Positions 58,050 through 64,000 of a DNA stretch of 64,000 nucleotides are shown here, piece by piece; within the stretch, counting starts at the first letter, position 1; every line of letters begins with the position of its first letter. The notes beneath the pieces are model-generated. The model worked only from the letters and a program-made list of their open reading frames with translations. It did no database searches and was not told the DNA's origin. Both the position numbers and the translations under genes were made by a program. This DNA is from Dysgonomonadaceae bacterium PH5-43 (GTDB lineage: Bacteria; Bacteroidota; Bacteroidia; Bacteroidales; Azobacteroidaceae): the NCBI GenBank assembly GCA_029916745.1, contig JARXWK010000001.1:124001-188000 (forward strand), written 5' to 3'.

Positions 58050-59113
58050 TGATTCAGTACGTTTATTTGTTGCTTTATTGATTCTTCGTGAATAGATTCT
58101 AATATACTTTTCATAAAACCAGAAGAGAATCCTAAATCTTGAGCTTGCGCTATCCTTTTACCTAATATCTCATCGTAGCGTATAGTTTGAAGCACTGGCA
58201 TATTGTGTTCTTTTTTGTATTGTCCGATTTCTTGAGATATTCGCATACGTTTAGCCAATATAGATAAAAGTTCATCGTCTATTAAATCTATTTGATGACG
58301 AAGCTCCGTAAGGTTTTCTGTTGTTTGTTTTGTATCTCTTATAACTAAAAGATTCATAATGTAAGATAATACATCTGGGGTTATCTGCTGGTCTTTATCA
58401 CTTAAAGCGTTATCTGGCGAACAGTGAGATTCTATTATTAAACCTTCAAGATTTAAGTCCATAGCCTGTTGCGACAAAGGAGCTATTAGCTCTCTTTTAC
58501 CCCCTATATGACTTGGGTCTACTATTATAGGTAATTCGGGTATTCTTCTTTTTAGTTCAATAGGAATATGCCATTGAGGAAGATTTCTATAAATCTTTTT
58601 ATCATACGAACTAAACCCTCTATGTATAGCTCCAATTTTTTTAACACCTGCATTATAAATACGCTCTACAGCACCTATCCACAATTCTAAATCGGGATTT
58701 ACTGGATTCTTAATAAGTACAGGACCTGTAAATTTCAATTCTTTCAGAGCATCAGCAATCTCTTGCACAGCAAAAGGGTTTGCTGAAGTGCGAGCTCCAA
58801 TCCATAAAATATCTATTCCATGCTCTACTGCTTCAATAACGTGGTTTCTTGTTGCCACTTCGGTTGCAACATACATACCTGTTTCTTGCTTTACTTTCTG
58901 AAGCCAAGCTAATCCTTGAACTCCAATACCTTCAAAACCTCCTGGTTTTGTACGTGGTTTCCAAATACCCGCACGATAAACCTTAACACCATTGCGATGT
59001 AACTCTCTTGCGGTAGTTAATACCTGTTCTTCACTCTCAGCACTACACGGTCCTGCTATTAATAAAGGACGAACATCGTTCATTCCTGGCAGTAAAATTG
59101 ATTCTAAGTTCAT
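58046..59113 (-). CDS. Bifunctional DAHP synthase / chorismate mutase
   Basis: 355 residues. Residues 1 to about 260 are the AroA-beta type DAHP synthase (LIAGPCSAESEEQVLTTA, YRAGIWKPRTKPGGFEG, PIIVDPSHIGGKRELI). Residues about 265-350 are an AroQ chorismate mutase (ELRHQIDLIDDELLSILAKRMRISQEIGQYKKE). The fusion joins the first shikimate step to the Phe/Tyr branch point and probably mediates feedback. Placed between the aminotransferase and tyrA genes. Confidence 0.94.
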   Translation of the reverse strand: MNLESILLPGMNDVRPLLIAGPCSAESEEQVLTTARELHRNGVKVYRAGIWKPRTKPGGFEGIGVQGLAWLQKVKQETGMYVATEVATRNHVIEAVEHGIDILWIGARTSANPFAVQEIADALKELKFTGPVLIKNPVNPDLELWIGAVERIYNAGVKKIGAIHRGFSSYDKKIYRNLPQWHIPIELKRRIPELPIIVDPSHIGGKRELIAPLSQQAMDLNLEGLIIESHCSPDNALSDKDQQITPDVLSYIMNLLVIRDTKQTTENLTELRHQIDLIDDELLSILAKRMRISQEIGQYKKEHNMPVLQTIRYDEILGKRIAQAQDLGFSSGFMKSILESIHEESIKQQINVLNQ

Positions 59114-59132
59114 TATGTTTATATTTAATTTA

Positions 59133-60299
59133 TTATTTTTCTATTTTCTGTATTCTCTTCAAAGATTCCTTTAATTTCTCTTCACTGCAACAAAGAGAGA
59201 TTCTTATATATCTTTCGCCATTGCTACCAAATATAAATCCCGGAGTAAGAAACACATTAGCTTCATAAAGGATTTTATCTGCAAGCTCGCCACTATCTTT
59301 ATATTTATCTGGTATTCTTCCCCAAAGAAACATACCCGACTGTTTAGTATCGAAATAACAACCAAGATAATTCATTATTTCTTCGGCTACCACTCTGCGT
59401 TCTTTATATATTTTATTCATATTTTCGTACCAAGAAGCAGGAGCTTCAAGAGCTTTAGCAGCTGCAAGCATCATAGGTTTGAATTGTCCGCTATCTATAT
59501 TGCTCTTTACTTTAAGCACCCACTCTACAAACTGAGCATTAGATGCCAACATTGCTATTCTCCACCCCGGCATATTATGTGATTTACTTAAAGAATTAAG
59601 CTCTATACAAATATCTTTAGCTCCCTCAATCTCTAAGATACTCAAAGGATTATCGTTTAGAATAAAACTATAAGGATTATCATTACATATAACAATACTG
59701 TGTTTTTTGCCAAAAGCAACAAGTTTTGCTAATAGCTCTTTAGTTGCTTTAGCTCCCGTTGGCATATTAGGATAATTAACCCACATAAGTTTTACTTTAG
59801 ATAAGTCTAATTGTTCTAAAGCTTCGAAGTCTGGCTCCCAATTATTGTCTTCTTTTAAGTCGTAAGTTACAATTTTCGCCTCAACCAAATTACTTACCGA
59901 ACTATATGTTGGGTAACCCGGATTAGGGACAAGCACTTCATCTCCTGGGTTAAGAAAGGCAAGCGATATGTGCAGTATTCCTTCTTTAGAACCTATAAGC
60001 GGTTGTATTTCTGTTTTAGGATTTAAGTATACTTTATACCATTTATTATACCAATCGGCAAAAGCTTTTCGTAACTCAGGAATACCAACATAAGATTGAT
60101 AACCATGAGCTTTAGAGTCGTGTGCCGATTTACACAATTCTTCAATAGTTTCTTCAGAAGGAGGCAAATCGGGACTACCAACACCAAGATTAATAACATC
60201 TTTACCTGCTGCATTCATCTCTGCAACCTCTTTCAATTTCTTCGAGAAATAATATTCACTTACCGTTCTTAAACGATTTGCTGGTATAATATTTTGCAT
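59133..60299 (-). CDS. Class I/II aminotransferase (probable aromatic aminotransferase)
   Basis: 388 residues, PLP-dependent fold type I. GVGSPDLPPSEETIEEL and GYQSYVGIPELRKAFADWYNKWY lie at the front. NYPNMPTGAKATKELL and NSLSKSHNMPGWRIAMLASN (PLP Lys in SLSKSH) form the active site. The operon context suggests transamination of phenylpyruvate/hydroxyphenylpyruvate; substrate range is inferred. Confidence 0.9.
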   Translation of the reverse strand: MQNIIPANRLRTVSEYYFSKKLKEVAEMNAAGKDVINLGVGSPDLPPSEETIEELCKSAHDSKAHGYQSYVGIPELRKAFADWYNKWYKVYLNPKTEIQPLIGSKEGILHISLAFLNPGDEVLVPNPGYPTYSSVSNLVEAKIVTYDLKEDNNWEPDFEALEQLDLSKVKLMWVNYPNMPTGAKATKELLAKLVAFGKKHSIVICNDNPYSFILNDNPLSILEIEGAKDICIELNSLSKSHNMPGWRIAMLASNAQFVEWVLKVKSNIDSGQFKPMMLAAAKALEAPASWYENMNKIYKERRVVAEEIMNYLGCYFDTKQSGMFLWGRIPDKYKDSGELADKILYEANVFLTPGFIFGSNGERYIRISLCCSEEKLKESLKRIQKIEK

Positions 60300-60311
60300 A
60301 CTATCTGTATA

Positions 60312-61166
60312 TTAAACGTTTGTGGTGTTATTTTCTTTATACTCTCCTAATATCTTAAAATCTTTGGTTAGCGGTCGTACCGCATCTAAACCTTGCTTGT
60401 ATTTCATATAGTTACTAAAGGTAAGATCTACATAAAACAGATACTCCCATTCGCGACCCACTATTGGTAAAGACTGAATCTTAGTTAAATTAACATCGTA
60501 GAATGAGAGTATAGTTAAAACTTTCGACAGACTTCCCTCTGTGTGTGGTAAGGTAAATACTACAGAAGATTTATTTGCTGCCGTTTCATCAATAAGTTCT
60601 TCCGCCAACCAACGTTCTGCCAGCAATAGAAAACGTGTAAAGTTACGTTTATTAGTTTCTATTCCTTCTTCAAGAATATTAAGTCCATAAAGCTGAGCTG
60701 CATATTTACTGCACACAGCAGCATGACCAGTAAGTTTTTCTTCTGCAATCTTTTTAGCACTTAAAGCAGTATCTTCTCCTTCCACAACCTTTACGTTGGG
60801 GAGCGTGCTAATATATTCGCCACACTGCATAAGTGCTATTGGGTGAGAATTAATTTCAGTTATCGTATCAAGAGTTTCACCCGGTAGGGCTACCAAACAA
60901 TGTGATATTCTTATCTTCTTTTCGCCTATTACAAGAAAATCGCTTTCTCTTATAAGTTCGTGATTTTGCAATAAACTTCCAGCTATAGTATTCTCTATCG
61001 CCATAAGACCAATAATATTAGGATCTTTCTTTATTACAGAAATAACATCTTTGAATTTCTGACATGGAAGTATTTCTATTTCTTCACCATACTCTTGTCT
61101 AAAGTAATCTCGAGCTGCTATTTCGTGATAAGCCCCCTCTACCCCTTGAATTGCTACTGTTTTCAT
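60312..61166 (-). CDS. pheA: Prephenate dehydratase
   Basis: 284 residues from ATG at 61166 (MKTVAIQGVEGAYHEIAARDYF). The longer in-frame start at 61196 lies inside the attenuator terminator. Type II periplasmic-binding-like fold with GLMAIENTIAGSLLQNHELI; the C-terminal ACT domain (HTEGSLSKVLTILSFYDVNLTKIQSLP) gives Phe feedback. The usual ESRP of the ACT domain reads QSLP. First structural gene of the aromatic operon, preceded by a Phe/Tyr leader peptide. Confidence 0.94.
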   Translation of the reverse strand: MKTVAIQGVEGAYHEIAARDYFRQEYGEEIEILPCQKFKDVISVIKKDPNIIGLMAIENTIAGSLLQNHELIRESDFLVIGEKKIRISHCLVALPGETLDTITEINSHPIALMQCGEYISTLPNVKVVEGEDTALSAKKIAEEKLTGHAAVCSKYAAQLYGLNILEEGIETNKRNFTRFLLLAERWLAEELIDETAANKSSVVFTLPHTEGSLSKVLTILSFYDVNLTKIQSLPIVGREWEYLFYVDLTFSNYMKYKQGLDAVRPLTKDFKILGEYKENNTTNV

Positions 61167-61178
61167 TTGATTATATTC

Positions 61179-61209
61179 AAAAAAAAATCCCGTCATTTCT
61201 GACAGGATT
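61179..61209 (-). terminator. pheA attenuator terminator
   Basis: On the minus strand AATCCTGTCA (61209-61200), loop GAAA, TGACGGGATT (61195-61186), then a run of nine Ts (61187-61179). This is a 10-bp stem with one G-U and a GNRA loop, 13 bp before the pheA ATG. AATCCTGTC is also a perfect complement of GACAGGATT at 61272-61264, giving an antiterminator. Confidence 0.92.
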
Positions 61210-61255
61210 CTATATTTATTTAATATTCTATTTACGTTTTAAGCGTTCATTTTCA

Positions 61256-61330
61256 TCATACAAAATCCTGTCTTACTTTTTTGCTAAAGTAAAAATAATA
61301 AAAGAAATATGTAAAATAAAAATTGTTCAC
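61256..61330 (-). CDS. Phe/Tyr leader peptide (pheA attenuator)
   Basis: 24-codon ORF starting at GTG and ending TGA. Residues 4-15 read FYFTYFFYYFYF; overall 7 Phe and 5 Tyr. The transcript should begin about 22 nt upstream. The antiterminator strand GACAGGATT (61272-61264) is coded within residues 19-23. A ribosome reaching the stop would mask it and let the terminator form; stalling on the Phe/Tyr run would leave it free. No in-frame ATG exists before the upstream stop, so GTG is the likely start. No Shine-Dalgarno sequence. Confidence 0.87.
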   Translation of the reverse strand: MNNFYFTYFFYYFYFSKKVRQDFV

Positions 61331-61356
61331 TTTCGTGTTATGTATGTATTACGGTG

Positions 61357-61385
61357 CAAATGTAATTATTTTTTTTCTAATACAA
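61357..61385 (-). promoter_or_regulatory. Promoter of the aromatic operon
   Basis: TTG (61385-61383), 18-nt spacer, TACATTTG (61364-61357) on the minus strand. Spacing is 1 nt below the usual 19-21. Transcript start near 61352. Confidence 0.65.
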
Positions 61386-61403
61386 TCTAAAACTAAAAAA
61401 AAA

Positions 61404-63053
61404 TTACACTACTTCTATACCTTGTGCTTTCAACAAATCTAAAGCAATATCTTTCAGTTTATATTTTTGTATCTTACCGCTACCCGTAAGTGGATATTCT
61501 TCTACAAAAAATACGTATTTAGGTATTTTATGACGCGCTATTTGTCCTCTACAAAAATCTTTAACTTCTTCTGCTGTTAACGTTGCTCCTTCTTGCAATA
61601 TTATAAAGGCTCCAACTTCTTCTCCATATTTATTCGATGGAATACCTGCCACCTGAATATCTTTTACGCCTTTAAGTTGATAAAGATACTCTTCTACCTC
61701 GCGAGGATAAATATTTTCTCCACCTCTAATAATCATATCTTTTATACGACCTGTAATCGTGTAGTTACCATTAGAATCGCGCACTCCTAAATCGCCAGAG
61801 TGAAGGAAACCATCTTTATCTATAACTTCAGCCGTAGCTTCTGGATTTTTATAATATCCTTTCATCACATTATATCCACGACAACAAACTTCACCTTGTA
61901 CATTATCTGGCAAATGCTCTCCTGTTTCAGGGTCGATGATTGCTACTTCTGTAAACTCATAAGGACGACCAACAGTGTTACATCGAACCTCAAAAGAATC
62001 ATCAATACGAGTTTGTGTCATACCAGGCGCAGTTTCTGTTAATCCATATACACTTGTAATCTGAATATACATTTTTTCATTAACCTGACGCATTAGCTCT
62101 ATCGGACAAAGAGAACCTGCCATAATTCCAGTTCGCAAACAAGTAAGGTCGAACATATCAAACATAGGGTGATTTAGTTCGGCTATAAACATAGTTGGCA
62201 CTCCATAAAGTGCTGTGCATCGTTCTTTATGTATCGAAGCTAAAACTACCAACGGATCAAATCTTTCTACCATTACTTGCGTACACCCGTGAGTAAGCAC
62301 ATTCATTGAAGCCAAAACTACACCAAAACAGTGAAAAAGCGGAGTACAAACACACAAGCTATCTTCTTGTGTAAAGTTCATATGTTCGCCTGTTAAATAT
62401 CCATTATTAACAATATTGTGATGTGTAAGCATTACTCCTTTAGGAAAACCTGTTGTTCCTGACGTATATTGCATATTCACAACATCATAACAAGAAACCT
62501 TTGCTTTAGCTTCATTAAGTTTTTCATTACTAATATTATCTCCAAGCAAAAGAAGCTCAGCGGTATTGTACATACCTCTATATTTCTCTTGACCAATAAA
62601 AACAACATTTTTAAGAAATGGGAATCTGTCACTCTTAGCGTACCCTCTTTGTGTAGTTTTTAATTCAGGAAGCATATTATACACCATATCTATATAGCTA
62701 CCATCAAACACACCTTCGGTAATACAAAGAGTATGAATATCAGAGTCTTCCATTAGATATTCGAGTTCGTGTTGTTTGTAGTTAGTATTTACCGTTACAG
62801 CAACAGCTCCTATCTTTGCTGCAGCATATAAAAAGGTTAGCCAGTCTGGTACATTTGTTGCCCAAATGCCGATATGCGTTCCTTTAGTTACACCTATCGA
62901 CATAAGACCTTTAGACATATTATTTACTCTTTCATCTAATTGTTTCCATGTAAAGCGTAAATCACGATCGGAATAAACTACATATTCTTTATCAGGAGTA
63001 GTTTCAGCCCAGTATTCGAGCCACTGCCCCATTGTTCTTTCTGTTAATTGCAT
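61404..63053 (-). CDS. AMP-binding acyl-CoA ligase (medium/long-chain fatty acid type)
   Basis: 549 residues of the ANL superfamily. Adenylation motifs: [23 protein letters not shown] (P-loop), [54 protein letters not shown], and the C-terminal catalytic Lys in [13 protein letters not shown]. It activates a carboxylic acid to its CoA thioester. It follows the XRE/cupin regulator by 14 bp, a pairing common in Bacteroidales. Confidence 0.93.
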   Translation of the reverse strand: MQLTERTMGQWLEYWAETTPDKEYVVYSDRDLRFTWKQLDERVNNMSKGLMSIGVTKGTHIGIWATNVPDWLTFLYAAAKIGAVAVTVNTNYKQHELEYLMEDSDIHTLCITEGVFDGSYIDMVYNMLPELKTTQRGYAKSDRFPFLKNVVFIGQEKYRGMYNTAELLLLGDNISNEKLNEAKAKVSCYDVVNMQYTSGTTGFPKGVMLTHHNIVNNGYLTGEHMNFTQEDSLCVCTPLFHCFGVVLASMNVLTHGCTQVMVERFDPLVVLASIHKERCTALYGVPTMFIAELNHPMFDMFDLTCLRTGIMAGSLCPIELMRQVNEKMYIQITSVYGLTETAPGMTQTRIDDSFEVRCNTVGRPYEFTEVAIIDPETGEHLPDNVQGEVCCRGYNVMKGYYKNPEATAEVIDKDGFLHSGDLGVRDSNGNYTITGRIKDMIIRGGENIYPREVEEYLYQLKGVKDIQVAGIPSNKYGEEVGAFIILQEGATLTAEEVKDFCRGQIARHKIPKYVFFVEEYPLTGSGKIQKYKLKDIALDLLKAQGIEVV

Positions 63054-63067
63054 ACTTTCAGGCTTAA

Positions 63068-63646
63068 TTATATTGGAGTATATACTACGGCTAATATTTT
63101 AGCACCTTGTTCGTCTGCAGCATGAACGTGGTGAGCCACAATAGAATCGTAATAAATGCTATCGCCTTCCTCTAAAATATACACATCTTTACCATACGAA
63201 ATCTCAATAACTCCTTCCATACAGAATATAAACTCTTCGCCTTCGTGAGAAGATAGAATAAAGTCTACACCTTCTTCTTTTGGCTCTATACCGATAATAA
63301 AAGGCTCCATGTGACGACCCGACTTAGCCGACGACAAAGAATAATAATCCATATGAGTTCTCGATGATTTTTGATTGGTAGAAAAGCTTACTGTTTCTTT
63401 ATATTTTTCTTTTCTTGAAACAACTGGTCCTAATGAAGATTGGTCATCAAGGAATGTTCCTAATCTTACACCCAACACTCGAGCTATTTTGATAAGAGGA
63501 GCTAAAGAAGGGAAATCTTTATTTTCTTCTATTCTCTTTATTTGATCAATACTTAATCCAGATCTTTCTGATACGTCTTCTATCGAAATTGATTTAGTTT
63601 CTCTTAAATTCTTTATTCTACTACCTACTAATATTTCCGAACCCAT
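63068..63646 (-). CDS. XRE-family regulator with cupin domain
   Basis: 192 residues. The N-terminal helix-turn-helix is [31 protein letters not shown] (residues 10-41), and the C-terminal cupin (about 115-190) includes [18 protein letters not shown] and [17 protein letters not shown]. It probably senses a small ligand and controls the acyl-CoA ligase gene beside it; the ligand is unknown. Confidence 0.92.
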   Translation of the reverse strand: MGSEILVGSRIKNLRETKSISIEDVSERSGLSIDQIKRIEENKDFPSLAPLIKIARVLGVRLGTFLDDQSSLGPVVSRKEKYKETVSFSTNQKSSRTHMDYYSLSSAKSGRHMEPFIIGIEPKEEGVDFILSSHEGEEFIFCMEGVIEISYGKDVYILEEGDSIYYDSIVAHHVHAADEQGAKILAVVYTPI

Positions 63647-63674
63647 ATATTTGCATTTATAATATTTCAGGCAG

Positions 63675-63704
63675 CAAAAGTAATAATTTATTTGTAATTA
63701 ACAA
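63675..63704 (-). promoter_or_regulatory. Promoter of the XRE/cupin-ligase operon
   Basis: TTG (63704-63702), 19-nt spacer, TACTTTTG (63682-63675) on the minus strand: a close match to the Bacteroidota consensus, 29 nt before the start at 63646. Confidence 0.7.
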
Positions 63705-63751
63705 TGTATTAATTCAATTTAAAACAAGAGAGAGTGGATTGTTCTTATTAT

Positions 63752-64000
63752 TTAATTAGCAAAACCAATATTTTTCAAATCAGTCGCTAATTTTGTTGAA
63801 AATAATTCAGCTCCTACTTTTTTCATATGTTGGGAGTTATAAAAATAATCTTTGTTATAACATATAGAATCTGATGAATAATCTAAAAATGGGATATTAT
63901 ATTTATCAGACAGATTCTTATAGAAGTCTACTGCTACATCTTTGTTTTGCAAAAGCTCCTCAAGCTCATAATATTGCGGAGACCAAACTAAAGCAATGTT
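63752..64000 (-). CDS. C-terminal part of an SGNH-hydrolase-like protein (cut by window edge)
   Basis: The open frame runs off the right edge, so only the last 82 residues are visible (beginning NIALVWSPQYYELEELLQNKD). FLDYSSDSICYNKDYFYNSQHMKKVGAELFSTKLATDL resembles the final block of SGNH/DltD-like acyl-modifying proteins (DxxH...N..GA..F). Here the block reads NSQH, so the catalytic Asp position is altered or shifted. Partner genes such as an MBOAT acyltransferase would lie outside the window. Confidence 0.65.
   Translation of the reverse strand, partial: NIALVWSPQYYELEELLQNKDVAVDFYKNLSDKYNIPFLDYSSDSICYNKDYFYNSQHMKKVGAELFSTKLATDLKNIGFAN

Overview
The window reads as a chromosomal segment of a low-GC member of the Bacteroidota, most likely order Bacteroidales. 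The reasons are: many promoters with the Bacteroidota -7 box TAnnTTTG; starts that almost never carry a Shine-Dalgarno sequence; lineage-typical neighbourhoods (ilvD-ilvB-ilvN-acyl-ACP thioesterase-ilvC; DUF4290-murA-rimM; pheA-aminotransferase-DAHP synthase/chorismate mutase-tyrA; XRE/cupin regulator plus AMP-forming ligase); and lineage-typical families (HU-related protein, Porin_10-type porin, DUF2582 winged helix). Most genes are housekeeping and no insertion sequence, prophage, CRISPR array, rRNA or tRNA was recognised.

Layout. 1-3165 is an accessory patch: three copies of a ~125-bp multi-hairpin repeat, embedded in shorter repeats, surround a two-gene membrane operon (a 4-TM protein and a membrane-anchored protein resembling S24/S26 serine peptidases) and an HU-like protein plus M15 peptidase pair. 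3166-13671 holds a flippase, a peptidoglycan-recycling pair (AmgK-like kinase fused to a RapZ C-terminal domain, then a MurU-like uridylyltransferase), grpE-dnaJ, a lipoprotein with ruvB, a second flippase and a DUF389 membrane protein. 13672-21993 holds a 22-nt tandem array, a candidate SAM riboswitch, metK, and the convergent branched-chain amino acid operon. 21994-32443 holds trmB-mrp, a TPR protein with gyrA, and clpC-htpG. 32661-36640 is rimM-murA-DUF4290-exported protein-tsaB on the minus strand. 36722-51107 is a long run of plus-strand genes: yicC, gmk, nadD, lysS, gpsA, pgi, a HAD phosphatase, glnS, a TPR protein, a four-subunit 2-oxoacid:ferredoxin oxidoreductase and a His-rich porin. 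51254-56850 holds a solute-binding lipoprotein, a small winged-helix protein, wecA/wecG-like glycan genes and a class II ribonucleotide reductase. 57276-63646 holds the aromatic amino acid operon and an acyl-CoA ligase with its regulator; a cut gene lies at the right edge.

The most striking content is regulatory. Two unannotated leader peptides sit in front of amino acid operons. A 23-codon one before ilvD has 12 Ile/Leu/Val codons; a 24-codon one before pheA has 12 Phe/Tyr codons. Each is preceded by a TAnnTTTG box and followed by an intrinsic terminator whose 5' arm can instead pair with a segment at or just after the leader stop codon. This is the classical architecture of ribosome-mediated attenuation, in a phylum that mostly does without Shine-Dalgarno sequences. 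The metK leader carries an S-box-like fold and its own terminator. Three unrelated intergenic tandem arrays share a period of 22-23 nt.

All function calls come from reading protein motifs and gene order by eye; no database search was possible.
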